64,000 bases of DNA from Gammaproteobacteria bacterium. GTDB lineage: Bacteria > Gemmatimonadota > Gemmatimonadetes > Longimicrobiales > Gaopeijiaceae. The notes under the pieces were generated by a model. That model saw only the letters and a program-made list of their open reading frames with translations. It did not search any database and was not told the origin of the DNA. The translations under genes were made by a program, and so were the position numbers. Location of the stretch: the NCBI GenBank assembly GCA_028820325.1, contig JAPPJO010000135.1, positions 1 to 64,000 on the forward strand. The letters are read 5' to 3'. Of the stretch, positions 7,600 through 16,493 are shown piece after piece; the stretch's first letter is position 1; each line of letters opens with the position of its first letter.

Positions 7600-9822
7600 A
7601 TGACGGACAACCTGATGACCGCGACACGGATTTGTCGGAGCCTCTGGCTAGTTGGTGTCCTTGCCGCCGCCACACTCTTCCCCGCTCCGGCTTTCTGCCA
7701 GGTCCCCGCAGAAACGGAAGCCCGCCTCCGTTCCATCTTCGAGGCGAGGGACTTTGACGCCCGGTCATTCCAGGCGACCTGGCTGCCCGATGGATCCGGA
7801 TACGCGACCCTGGAGACCCCTTCGGGCGCGTTGCAGCCGGAGTTGATCGCATACGATGCCGCCAGCGGCGACCGGACGGTCCTCGCCTCGCTCTCCCTTC
7901 TCACGCCCGCCGGTCGCTCGGAGCCCCTGAGCATCTCCACCTACCAGTTCGCCCCGGACGGCACCTGGGCGCTCCTCCGGACCGACACCGACGGCTTCTG
8001 GATGCTCGAACCCGCCACCTCCACGCTGAAGAGGGTGGAGGCGGGCCCCGGAAGCACCGTCTCCCCGGAAGGAGGCCGCATCCTCTTCAGCCGTGACGGC
8101 GATCTTCACGTTTACGACCTCGCGGCCGCTCAAACGACCCGCCTGACCCACACCACCGCCGAATCGGTCTCCAACGGCCGCGCCGCATGGAGCCCCGACG
8201 GCAACCGTGTCGCCTTCGTCCAGTCCGACGCCTCCGGGGTGCGGATACGCTCCATGCTCGTCCCCACCGACCCCTCGTATCCGGAGCTCCGGCAGGTCCG
8301 GTTCGCGAGGGTGGGCGAGACCATCGCCAGGCTCCGGGTGGGCGTGGTGGACGCCGAGGGCACGGAAGTCCGCTGGATCTCCATCCCTTCCCCGACCGAG
8401 GGCTTCTATCTCGGGCAGGTGAGCTGGGCCGGGAACTCCGAGGAGCTGCTGGTGGAGCAGTTCAGCCGGTTTCGGGACGAACGGGGCTTCTTCATCGCCA
8501 ACGTGAGCACGGGTGAGGTCAGCCGGATCTACCACGAGTCCGATCCGGCCTGGGTCATCGCCAGCTATCGCCTGAACGCCGGCCTGGAGTGGATCCGGGG
8601 GGGCGACTCCTTCCTCTTCCTGACCGAAAAGGACGGGTGGCGCCACTCCTGGGTCTATTCGCGCGACGGGCGCGAGGAGCGGCTCCTGACCCCGGGGCCC
8701 GGCGACGTCATGGAGCGCGGGCCGGTTGCCGGCGGGGAGGCCGATGGGGGAGATGGCTGGTTCTACTTCTTCGCCTCGCCCGACAACGCCACCCAGCGCT
8801 ACCTCTACCGTGTCCGCCTGGACGGCGCCGAAGAGCCCGAGCGGGTCACGCCCCCGGACCAGCCGGGAACCCACTTCTACGACTTCTCTCCCGACCTTCG
8901 GTGGGCCTTTCACACATATTCCACATTCGATACTCCCCCGGTCACCGCCCTGATCAGCCTCCCGGACCACCGCGTCGTGCGGGTTCTGGAGGACAACGAC
9001 GAACTCCGGCGCCGGGCCGAGGCCACGATCTCCCGCCCCACGGAGTTTCTGGAGTTGGATATCGGGGACGGCGTGGTGATGGACGCGTGGATGATCAAGC
9101 CGCGGGATTTCGATCCTTCCCGGCAGTACCCGGTGTTCATCTACGTCTACGGGGAGCCGCACGGCCAGACCGTCCTCGACCGGTGGTCGACCCGGAACAA
9201 CTACCACCGCGCCATCGCGGACCTCGGATACCTGGTCGTGTCGATCGAGAACCGGGGCACACCGGCGCCGAAGGGTGCGGCGTGGCGGAGGGCGCCCTTT
9301 CCGACGATCGGCGTACAGTCGACGGAGGACCATGCGGCGGGAGTCCGGGAACTCGGCAGGATGCTCCCCTGGGTCGATGTGTCCAGGGTGGGGATCTGGG
9401 GCTGGAGCGGCGGCGGGTCGAACACCCTCAATTCGCTGTTTCGCAAGCCCGATGTCTACCACGTGGGGATTGCCGTGGTCCCCAAACCCCAGCCGCACCT
9501 CTACAACGCATGGTTCCAGGAGATCTACATGGAAACCCTGGAAACCAACCCGGACGGCTACCGCGTCTCCGCGCCCATCAACTACGCGGAAGGGCTGGAG
9601 GGCGACCTGCTCATCATTCACGGAACCGGCGAAACCAACACGCACCTGGAGATCGTCGAGGGATTGGTGGACCGGCTCGTGGAACTCGGGAAGACCTTCG
9701 ACTACTTCACCTACCCCAACCGGAACCACGGACTGTCGGAAGGGGAGGGTACGGCGGTCCATGTTCGCATGCTGATGGTGCGATATCTGCTGGAGCACCT
9801 GCCGGCGGGGCCGACCGGATAA
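7600..9822 (+). CDS. S9-family prolyl-oligopeptidase-like peptidase, copy 1
   Basis: The 740-aa protein has an export signal (residues 1-32), a beta-propeller domain with WSPDGNRVAF-type blades (about 40-450) and a C-terminal alpha/beta-hydrolase domain. The nucleophile elbow is GWSGGGS with Ser603, and the histidine is His710 in NRNHGLSEG. At the acid position DPP4-type enzymes read HGTADDN, but here the sequence is HGTGETN, placing Glu678 where Asp is usual. It would cleave short peptides outside the cytoplasm, perhaps after proline, if active. Start is ATG 7600 after GGAGG. It is nearly identical to the 17714-19933 gene, from about 7985 to 9058 with no difference I can see. Confidence 0.9.
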   Translation: MTDNLMTATRICRSLWLVGVLAAATLFPAPAFCQVPAETEARLRSIFEARDFDARSFQATWLPDGSGYATLETPSGALQPELIAYDAASGDRTVLASLSLLTPAGRSEPLSISTYQFAPDGTWALLRTDTDGFWMLEPATSTLKRVEAGPGSTVSPEGGRILFSRDGDLHVYDLAAAQTTRLTHTTAESVSNGRAAWSPDGNRVAFVQSDASGVRIRSMLVPTDPSYPELRQVRFARVGETIARLRVGVVDAEGTEVRWISIPSPTEGFYLGQVSWAGNSEELLVEQFSRFRDERGFFIANVSTGEVSRIYHESDPAWVIASYRLNAGLEWIRGGDSFLFLTEKDGWRHSWVYSRDGREERLLTPGPGDVMERGPVAGGEADGGDGWFYFFASPDNATQRYLYRVRLDGAEEPERVTPPDQPGTHFYDFSPDLRWAFHTYSTFDTPPVTALISLPDHRVVRVLEDNDELRRRAEATISRPTEFLELDIGDGVVMDAWMIKPRDFDPSRQYPVFIYVYGEPHGQTVLDRWSTRNNYHRAIADLGYLVVSIENRGTPAPKGAAWRRAPFPTIGVQSTEDHAAGVRELGRMLPWVDVSRVGIWGWSGGGSNTLNSLFRKPDVYHVGIAVVPKPQPHLYNAWFQEIYMETLETNPDGYRVSAPINYAEGLEGDLLIIHGTGETNTHLEIVEGLVDRLVELGKTFDYFTYPNRNHGLSEGEGTAVHVRMLMVRYLLEHLPAGPTG

Positions 9823-9865
9823 TCTGACGGCCTCGATCGAGAATCGCACCCATTGCCGTACCGTT

Positions 9866-9925
9866 CAGTATCCTGTACGCTGACAGTGCTCACATATGCA
9901 TTACTGGACCGTACAGGAGCGACAG
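9866..9925 (+). promoter_or_regulatory. hipBA control region, copy 1
   Basis: An imperfect palindrome CAGTATCCTGTACGCTG spans 9866-9882, followed by CACATATG and a strong AGGAG (9914-9918) 7 nt before hipB. The matching site before copy 2 is more symmetrical. HipB proteins usually repress their own operon by binding palindromes here, so this is the likely operator; that is inference. Confidence 0.4.
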
Positions 9926-10300
9926 ATGCCTTCCTACATCCGCGGGACCCTGCCGCTTCCGGTCCGACGCATCCTCAAGAAGCTCGGCAGCGACATCCGG
10001 GACGCCCGGCTGCGCCGCCGCATCCGCGCATCGACGATGGCCGAGCGCGCGCTGATCAGCCGCACGACGCTGTACAAGATCGAACAGGGTGAGGCGGGCG
10101 TCTCCATGGGCATGTACGCCACGGTCCTGTTCGTGCTGGGCATGCACGACGGCATTTCGGAACTGGCCGACCGGACCCGCGACGGGATCGGGCTCGATTT
10201 GCTGGAAGAGCGCCTGCCTCAGCGAGTACGTATGCCCTCGGCCGCGCGACCGAAGGGCGTCACGCGTTCCCCGGGCGCCGACGACCAGGGCCCGGGATGA
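9926..10300 (+). CDS. hipB: HipB-like antitoxin (XRE HTH), copy 1
   Basis: The 124-aa protein carries an XRE-type helix-turn-helix at about residues 20-75 (IRDARLRRRIRASTMAERAL, then ISRTTLYKIEQGEAGVSM). HipB binds and holds the HipA kinase and represses the operon. The start at 9926 is chosen over the upstream ATG at 9896 because AGGAG precedes it at good spacing. Its TGA overlaps the hipA ATG (ATGA), so translation is coupled. The protein sequence is identical to copy 2 at 21137-21511. Confidence 0.9.
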   Translation: MPSYIRGTLPLPVRRILKKLGSDIRDARLRRRIRASTMAERALISRTTLYKIEQGEAGVSMGMYATVLFVLGMHDGISELADRTRDGIGLDLLEERLPQRVRMPSAARPKGVTRSPGADDQGPG

Positions 10301-11583
10301 TGGACACCCCCGTCCTGGTTCACGTCGATCTGCGGGGCGCCCGCATACGCGTTGGCCGGCTGTGGATACGCGTTCGCGGCGGCCGCGAGAGCGCGTCGTT
10401 CGAATACGACGCGGCGTGGACGGACCATCCCCTGCGCTTTGCCCTCGAGCCCGCGCTGACCGTTGGACCGGGCCCGTACCACACTCGCGGGAGACTCTTC
10501 GGATCCATCGGCGATTCGGCGCCGGACCGCTGGGGCCGGGTTCTCCTCCGGCGCGCCGAAGTCAGGCAGGCGAGGTCGGAGGGGCGCGCACCCCGGACTC
10601 TGTTCGAATCCGATTTCCTACTTCGCGTCGACGACGAAGTCCGCCTGGGCGCGCTCAGATTCTCGACGCGGGAAGAGGGGCCGTTTCTCGCCGAAGCGGG
10701 CGCGGTGCGCGTTCCTCCGCTGGTCGATCTGCGGCGGCTCATGGCGGCTTCGAGGAGGGTGATCCGCCGGCGCGAAAAGGACGACGATCTTCGCCTGCTG
10801 GTCGGTCCCGGGTCCTCCCTCGGCGGCGCACGGCCCAAGGCCGCGGTCAGGGAAGCCGGCGGCGAACTGGCGCTGGCCAAGTTCCCCAGCACGGAGGACG
10901 ACCGGGACATCGTGCTCTGGGAAGGAGTCGCCCTTGCGCTCGCCGGACGCGCCGGTATTCAGGTCCCCGCATGGCGACTGGAAACCGTTGCCGGAAGGCG
11001 AATCCTGATTCTCCGGCGGTTCGACCGCGAGGGAAGCCATCGGGTGCCGTTTCTCTCTGCGATGAGCATGCTGGATGCCCGCGACAACGAGCGGCGGTCG
11101 TATCTCGAGCTGGCCGACGCGCTGCGCAGCCACGGAGCGGCGGCACGATCCGACCTCGTCGAACTGTGGAGACGCGTCGTCTTCAGCGTCCTCATCTCGA
11201 ACACCGACGATCATCTGCGGAACCACGGATTCCTCTACGAGATCGGGCAGGGCTGGCGACTCTCACCCGCCTACGATCTGAATCCCGTGCCCACGGACGT
11301 GAGCCCCCGGGTTCTCACGACGTACATCGACGAATTCGATGGCACCGCTTCGCTGGACCAGGCGCTGGCCACCGCGGAGTACTACGGCCTGGGCCCGAAG
11401 CAGGCGAGACGGATTGCGGGCGCGGTCGGGAAGGCGGTCTCCGACTGGCGAGAGGTGGCCGCGCGACTTGGCGCGTCCAGGCGAGAAACCGATCGCATGG
11501 AGTCGGCGTTCGAGCACGAGGACCTTGTGCGGGCTCTCCGGCTCACCGCCTCCAGGCATCGACACCGGGAATCCCCCGGCTGA
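10297..11583 (+). CDS. hipA: HipA-like serine/threonine kinase toxin, copy 1
   Basis: The 428-aa protein has the short N-terminal HipA domain (about 1-110) and the HipA_C kinase domain. Ser174 in SSLGGARPKA aligns with the autophosphorylated Ser150 of E. coli HipA. SNTDDHLRNHGF (catalytic Asp304) and AYDLNP (metal-binding Asp327) are intact. HipA kinases phosphorylate targets such as glutamyl-tRNA synthetase and cause growth arrest. The last roughly 14 residues differ from copy 2 and come from antisense of the neighbouring lipoprotein gene, with which it overlaps convergently by 41 bp. The core is intact, so activity is likely retained. Confidence 0.9.
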   Translation: MMDTPVLVHVDLRGARIRVGRLWIRVRGGRESASFEYDAAWTDHPLRFALEPALTVGPGPYHTRGRLFGSIGDSAPDRWGRVLLRRAEVRQARSEGRAPRTLFESDFLLRVDDEVRLGALRFSTREEGPFLAEAGAVRVPPLVDLRRLMAASRRVIRRREKDDDLRLLVGPGSSLGGARPKAAVREAGGELALAKFPSTEDDRDIVLWEGVALALAGRAGIQVPAWRLETVAGRRILILRRFDREGSHRVPFLSAMSMLDARDNERRSYLELADALRSHGAAARSDLVELWRRVVFSVLISNTDDHLRNHGFLYEIGQGWRLSPAYDLNPVPTDVSPRVLTTYIDEFDGTASLDQALATAEYYGLGPKQARRIAGAVGKAVSDWREVAARLGASRRETDRMESAFEHEDLVRALRLTASRHRHRESPG

Positions 11584-14500
11584 ACATCATTTCCAGTCCC
11601 CGACTGGCGGCGCGCCCCATGGCGTCTGCTGCAGTCCGGGTCTCGGGAGGGGGATCCCGGAGAATGCCCCGCACCTGGCCGGTGCGGGCATTGCGAAAGA
11701 TGGCCATTGGTTCGTTGCTGTCCGGGTCGAGGGTCGCCGAACCTCCGGGGCCGGTGAGCGTGACGCTCGCGAGTTTGCCTTCCCATCCCGGCTGCGCCGG
11801 CAGAACGAACGCGAAGGACGAACTCCCGTCGCCATCGGCTGTCTCGGGCATCGCGAAGCTGAATGAAAAGAGCTGGACGCCGTCGGCGGTACGTCCCGCG
11901 ATCCGGTGCTCGCCGGCGGAATCGGGAAGGAGGGCCGGGGAGTCGACCACGAAAGCCGGTTCCAGACGCGGCTCGCCTTCGGCATTGACGCCACCCCACA
12001 ACAGGAGCGATCGGCTGGCTGCCGTCGTTGGCCGGCTCTCGTCGAACAGCCGATACCGCAGCGCATTGGCGAACTGGTAGTCGCTGATCCACGTGGGGCT
12101 GCAATAGGCCATCAGGTCCGGCGTGGAAGGAGACACGAGCCGGGCGCCGTCGAAGTCGTAGCCCCAGGCTCCGATCACTCCTCCCGCGTATGGATACGAC
12201 GGATCGGTGCCCGGCGTGCGGGCGCATGGGGAGTGTTGAAGGTTCAGGTTGTGGCCGAGTTCATGGGCCATGGTACCCCTGGAAGGCCGCGAGAAGCTCA
12301 CCCGACCAGGCAGGAATGCCACGCCGCCGGCTCCGGTCACGGGCCCCGCCATCATACCCATGTAGTGGCCCGTACCCCCTTCGATCGTCCGGATCGCGTT
12401 TGTCTCGTCGCGAATGACGAAGGCACTGTTGCTCGAACTGAGCACAGGCTTGTGCGCCGTCACCGCCAGGTCGCCGACGGGAAGCAGCGTGCGCGTGACC
12501 CCGAGCATCTCGTGGTTCCCGGGATCGGCGGCCATCGCCGCGATCAGTTCCACGATCGACGAATCGGGATCCTGGCTCCAGAGGAAGGGGATCAGCGTCA
12601 GGTCGAAAACGGGCATCGCGCGCACGTCCACCACAAGCCGTCCAGTCTCCGGGATGCGCTCGGCGACTCCCAGTGCAGGGTCCAATGTCCCGTCCGGGTC
12701 CACCTCGATCACCATCTCCAGCCCGGGCTGCACAACGTGCCCCGGTATCACCGCGTTGGCCGACTTCGAGAGCTTGCTCTCGTCCACTCCGGTCGGGATC
12801 GGCGCAGCCTTGCCCGGGATCTCCTCGACATGGGTTTCGCGGCCGTCGACGTAGAATCGGGCCCGGACCGCCGGTAAGCCCGTGTCAGTGGTCTGCCGGG
12901 CCGTCGGAAACACGCGCAGCAGCGTTCGCTCGCCCGCGACCAGCGGGACGGGAAACTCCCGCGACTGGACGGCTTGGGTCAGATAGGCCGTCGGCGGGTC
13001 AGCCTCGGTACACCGGTTGATCCGGCGCTTGTGGATACGCTCAAGCCAAAGCAGAAAGTCGGCGTCGGTCGGCGCGCACAGGTCGGTGCCTGCAGTCTGT
13101 AGCACCTCCAGCCGGCCCAGGGCAGTCAGCGTCGTTGGAAGCGGGCCGGACATCCCGACGTTGTTTGTGAGCGATAGCTCCCGCAGGCTCGACATTCGAC
13201 CGAGGTCGGGGTGTACGGAGCCCGACAGGTTGTTGTTGCTCAGGTGCAGTTCCTCCACCACCGACAAGTTGCCGAGCTCGGGCGGGATCGTACCGGAAAG
13301 GGCGTTGTCTTCGAGATATAGCCATCTCAAGTTGCTGAGGCTGCCGAGTTCGCGCGGGATTGCACCGGAAAGCGCGTTGTCGGACAGGGAAAGGAGCTCC
13401 AAGGCGGTCAGGCCGTCGAACTGCCGCGGGATAGAGCCCGTCAGTTCGTTACCCCAGAGATTGATACGTTCGAGGTGACCGAGCCGACCCAGCTCCGCAG
13501 GTATGCCGCCTGTGAGCCGGTTGTCGAAGAGGGACAGGCTGGTCAGGTTGGCGAGGTTCCCCAGTTCCGGCGGAATCGGGCCGGTGAGGGAATTCCCTGA
13601 AACAAAAAGTATCTCCACGCCGGCGAGGCTACCGAGTTCCGGCGGAATCGGACCGGACAGCTCGTTGAAGGACAGCCTCAGGCTTCTCAGGTTGGTCAGG
13701 CTGGCGAGTTCGGGCGGGATCGGACCAGTGAGGTGGTTAAAGGAGAGTCCCAGCCTGGAAAGGCCGGTCAGGCCGCCGAGTTCCGGCGGGATCGGGCCGG
13801 TGAGACCATTACGTTCGAGACTCACTATGCGAACCCGTCCCTGGTGATCCGTCCAGACCCCGTCCCATTGGCCGACCGGCGTATCGGTCAGCCAGTTCTC
13901 GTTATCGGTCCAGTTCGGGCCATCAGTCGCGTCGTACAGCGCCTCCAGGATCTCGCGGTCCGACAGCGGCGCGCAATCAATGCCTGTCCCTTCGTGGGAG
14001 GGGATCGCGTTCAGCCACTCGCGGAAGGACGCATCGACCGGGGCACAAAGACTCGTTCCGGAATAGTGAAGCGCTCGGAGGGCGAAGTAGGTCAGCGAGA
14101 GCGGGAGGCGGCCGGAAAGGCCCGTGTTGCCGGAAACCTTCAGTTCGGTCATGTGGGTCATTCCACCCAAACCGGGCGGGAGCCGCCCGGCTAGTGCATT
14201 ATGGCTGACATCGAGTATCGTCACCCGACCCAGGGAATCGGCCGTGACTCCGTACCAGTCCTCTACCGCACCGTCGCCAGTCCAGCCATCAGATTCGATC
14301 CAGGCACCGCCGCCGGTCGCTTCGTGCAGCTGCCTCAACGCACTGATATCCGCTGCATTGCACATACCCTCCAACTCGTCGTCCACATCTGCGATTTCCC
14401 GCAGCCATGTGATGAATGCCGATGTCCCCGGAACGCAAACACCCTCGTTGTCCCCAAGGAAATGGAAGGTCGAGAGCGCGTGAAGCTGCAGGAAGCTTTG

Positions 14501-16222
14501 CGGGATGGGGCCGGTGAGAGCGTTCCAGGCGATGTCAAGCCATCGCAGATTGCCCAAGTTGCCGAGTTGGGGCGGGATGGGGCCGGTGAGAGCGTTTCTT
14601 CTGAGCAGCAGCTGCCGCAAGTTCGCAAGGTTGCCCAGCTCGGGCGGGATCCGGCCGCGCAGGGCGTTTCCACCGATGCGCAGCCCCTCCAGGTTGCCGA
14701 GGTTGCCCAGTTCGGGCGGGATGGGACCGGTTAGGCTGTTTTCACGGAGGTCAAGGAATCGCAAGTTCCCGAGGTTGCCGAGTTCGGGCGGGATGGGGCC
14801 GGTTAGGCCGTTGGCATAGAGTTGCAGCGTTTGCAGGTTGCCGAGGTTGCCGAGCTCCGGCGGAATCTCGCCGGTCAGGCCGTGGAGGATCTCTGCCCCC
14901 GCTTCCTGATCCCAGCGGCCTTGAAGTTCCAGCGCGACTACTCGGCCGGAACCATCGGTTTCCACCCCGTACCATTCTCCCAGCGCCGCGTCGGTGAGCC
15001 AATTGGTGTTGTCGATCCAGTTCGGGCCGTCGGTCGCCTCGTAAAGCGCCACCAGGGCGGCTCGGTCCGGGTTCTCCACCGTGACCTCCGCCACGCCCGA
15101 GGCGTCGCCCGCCGTCGCCCGGATCCTGGCCGTCCCTTCGGCGACCCCCTCTACCAGGCCCGTGTCGTCCACGCGGGCGACCCCGGCGTTGCTCGAGGAC
15201 CAGGAGAACGCTGAACCCTCCACGCGGTGGCGGTTCTCGTCGAACGCCTCCGCCGTGAGCTGCAGCGTGCCACCCGGTGCGATCGTGCCCTCGGCCGGCG
15301 AGACCAACACCGAGCCCGCAGATTGCGTCACCGTCACTACGACGGCGTCCGACACGTCGCCCGCCACCGCAGTCACCGTCGTGGTCCCCCGGCCCGCAGC
15401 CGTTGCCAGGCCCGCGGAGTCCACCCCCACCACGAGCGTGTCGCCGCTCGACCAGGAAACGAAGGGTTCGGCCATCACGCGCCCCGCCTGGTCCCGCACC
15501 TCGGCCGCCAGTTGCTCCGTCTGCCGCAGCGCCGTGAACCGAACCGTGTCCGCGCCTACCGCAATCGCTGTCGGCAGCGGGGACACCACCGTCAGTTCGG
15601 TTCCGCCCGTCACTTGCGATGCAGTGGCCGTCACAGTGGCTTCACCCTCGGCGAGGGACTCGACCAGCCCCGAGTCGTCCACCCGGGCCACGAGCGTGTC
15701 GCTCGACGACCAGGAGAACTCCGTCACCGCCGCTACGCCGTGACCGTTCGCGTCGGTTGCCTCGGCCACCAGGTGCACGGTGTCCCCGAAGGCCACCAGC
15801 GTGTCCGCAGCGGGCGACACGGCGACCGCGCTCACCACCTGGGCCACGGTGACCGCCGCCGTCCCCGCTACCGAGCCCGCGGTCGCGGTGATCGTTGCAC
15901 TCCCGTTCGCCGCCGCCGTGACCACCCCGGAGGCGTCCACGGTTGCGACCGAGGCGTTGCTGCTCGTCCACGCGACCGCAGCCCCCGCCATCACCTGCCC
16001 GTTCTGGTCTCGCACCTCGGCGGTGAACCGGGCCGTCTCACCAAGGGCACTCAATGCGGTGGACCCCGGGTTGACCGTAACGGTGGTGGCCACGGGGGTC
16101 GGAGGAGGAGACGGCTCCACGGCGCCATCGCCGCAGGACAGGACCAGCAAGGCGATCCCGACGACGGCCATGGCGGGGATCTTGAAGCCTGAGATCAAAC
16201 GCTTCCGTGTTGTTGCTGTCAT
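11543..16222 (-). CDS. Big_2/LRR/metzincin-like giant lipoprotein
   Basis: The 1559-aa protein starts with a lipoprotein signal (lipobox LVLSC, Cys30), so it should be anchored to a membrane and exposed outside the cytoplasm. About residues 45-390 hold four Big_2 Ig-like domains. Three blocks of plant-type leucine-rich repeats (LTGPIPPELGNL units of 24 residues) follow, each opened by an ALYDATDGPNW-type cap, to about residue 1090. The C-terminal part has HELGHNLNLQH (about 1319-1329), the HExxHxxxxxH zinc motif of metzincins. A plausible role is surface adhesion plus proteolysis of a bound partner. It lies between the two peptidase-hipBA units. Confidence 0.85.
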   Translation of the reverse strand: MTATTRKRLISGFKIPAMAVVGIALLVLSCGDGAVEPSPPPTPVATTVTVNPGSTALSALGETARFTAEVRDQNGQVMAGAAVAWTSSNASVATVDASGVVTAAANGSATITATAGSVAGTAAVTVAQVVSAVAVSPAADTLVAFGDTVHLVAEATDANGHGVAAVTEFSWSSSDTLVARVDDSGLVESLAEGEATVTATASQVTGGTELTVVSPLPTAIAVGADTVRFTALRQTEQLAAEVRDQAGRVMAEPFVSWSSGDTLVVGVDSAGLATAAGRGTTTVTAVAGDVSDAVVVTVTQSAGSVLVSPAEGTIAPGGTLQLTAEAFDENRHRVEGSAFSWSSSNAGVARVDDTGLVEGVAEGTARIRATAGDASGVAEVTVENPDRAALVALYEATDGPNWIDNTNWLTDAALGEWYGVETDGSGRVVALELQGRWDQEAGAEILHGLTGEIPPELGNLGNLQTLQLYANGLTGPIPPELGNLGNLRFLDLRENSLTGPIPPELGNLGNLEGLRIGGNALRGRIPPELGNLANLRQLLLRRNALTGPIPPQLGNLGNLRWLDIAWNALTGPIPQSFLQLHALSTFHFLGDNEGVCVPGTSAFITWLREIADVDDELEGMCNAADISALRQLHEATGGGAWIESDGWTGDGAVEDWYGVTADSLGRVTILDVSHNALAGRLPPGLGGMTHMTELKVSGNTGLSGRLPLSLTYFALRALHYSGTSLCAPVDASFREWLNAIPSHEGTGIDCAPLSDREILEALYDATDGPNWTDNENWLTDTPVGQWDGVWTDHQGRVRIVSLERNGLTGPIPPELGGLTGLSRLGLSFNHLTGPIPPELASLTNLRSLRLSFNELSGPIPPELGSLAGVEILFVSGNSLTGPIPPELGNLANLTSLSLFDNRLTGGIPAELGRLGHLERINLWGNELTGSIPRQFDGLTALELLSLSDNALSGAIPRELGSLSNLRWLYLEDNALSGTIPPELGNLSVVEELHLSNNNLSGSVHPDLGRMSSLRELSLTNNVGMSGPLPTTLTALGRLEVLQTAGTDLCAPTDADFLLWLERIHKRRINRCTEADPPTAYLTQAVQSREFPVPLVAGERTLLRVFPTARQTTDTGLPAVRARFYVDGRETHVEEIPGKAAPIPTGVDESKLSKSANAVIPGHVVQPGLEMVIEVDPDGTLDPALGVAERIPETGRLVVDVRAMPVFDLTLIPFLWSQDPDSSIVELIAAMAADPGNHEMLGVTRTLLPVGDLAVTAHKPVLSSSNSAFVIRDETNAIRTIEGGTGHYMGMMAGPVTGAGGVAFLPGRVSFSRPSRGTMAHELGHNLNLQHSPCARTPGTDPSYPYAGGVIGAWGYDFDGARLVSPSTPDLMAYCSPTWISDYQFANALRYRLFDESRPTTAASRSLLLWGGVNAEGEPRLEPAFVVDSPALLPDSAGEHRIAGRTADGVQLFSFSFAMPETADGDGSSSFAFVLPAQPGWEGKLASVTLTGPGGSATLDPDSNEPMAIFRNARTGQVRGILRDPPPETRTAADAMGRAASRGLEMMFSRGIPGVDAWRR

Positions 16223-16365
16223 ACGCCGATGCTATATGCGATTAAACAGCGATCTACTGGTCAGGAGACATAAGAGTATCGGGATCGGCGAGCGTCCTGC
16301 AAATGTCCGTCCGAGAGATGACGGACATGAAATGGCGTAATCGCGGGTCGCGTTGGCCAGGTTGC

Positions 16366-16493
16366 GTCTTGGCTGTCCCCGGGTTTGTGGGCGTGGACGC
16401 ACCGGCCACAGCATCTTGACAGAGTTAGATGCAGTTAGACAGGTTTTGTCCTTAGATACATCTAACTCGTGCTAACTCTTTCTAAGAGATTCG
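16366..16493 (+). promoter_or_regulatory. ATPase-gene promoter region with GTTAGATG/CATCTAAC palindrome
   Basis: GTTAGATG (16424-16431) and CATCTAAC (16459-16466) form a perfect 8-bp inverted repeat, with additional GTTAGAC and GCTAAC half-sites. TTGACA lies at 16416-16421. The block is duplicated at about 7366-7485 in front of a deleted ATPase gene, so the site evidently travels with that gene. The divergent LRR lipoprotein gene starts at 16222, so this spacer may serve both. Confidence 0.45.

Noticed and set aside
7765..9849. 694-aa open frame on the minus strand opposite peptidase copy 1 (and 671 aa opposite copy 2)
   Set aside because: It is a shadow of the peptidase gene in GC-rich DNA: arginine-, histidine- and valine-rich low-complexity sequence, no domain, no ribosome binding site, while the plus-strand frame has clear peptidase motifs.
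10089..12080. 663-aa plus-strand frame across hipA copy 1 and the lipoprotein gene
   Set aside because: Arginine- and proline-rich shadow running through two genes of opposite strands; no family similarity.
11543..16222. Eukaryotic contamination suggested by plant-type LRRs
   Set aside because: The gene has a bacterial lipobox, Big_2 domains, no introns and bacterial neighbours; such LRRs are known in bacteria.
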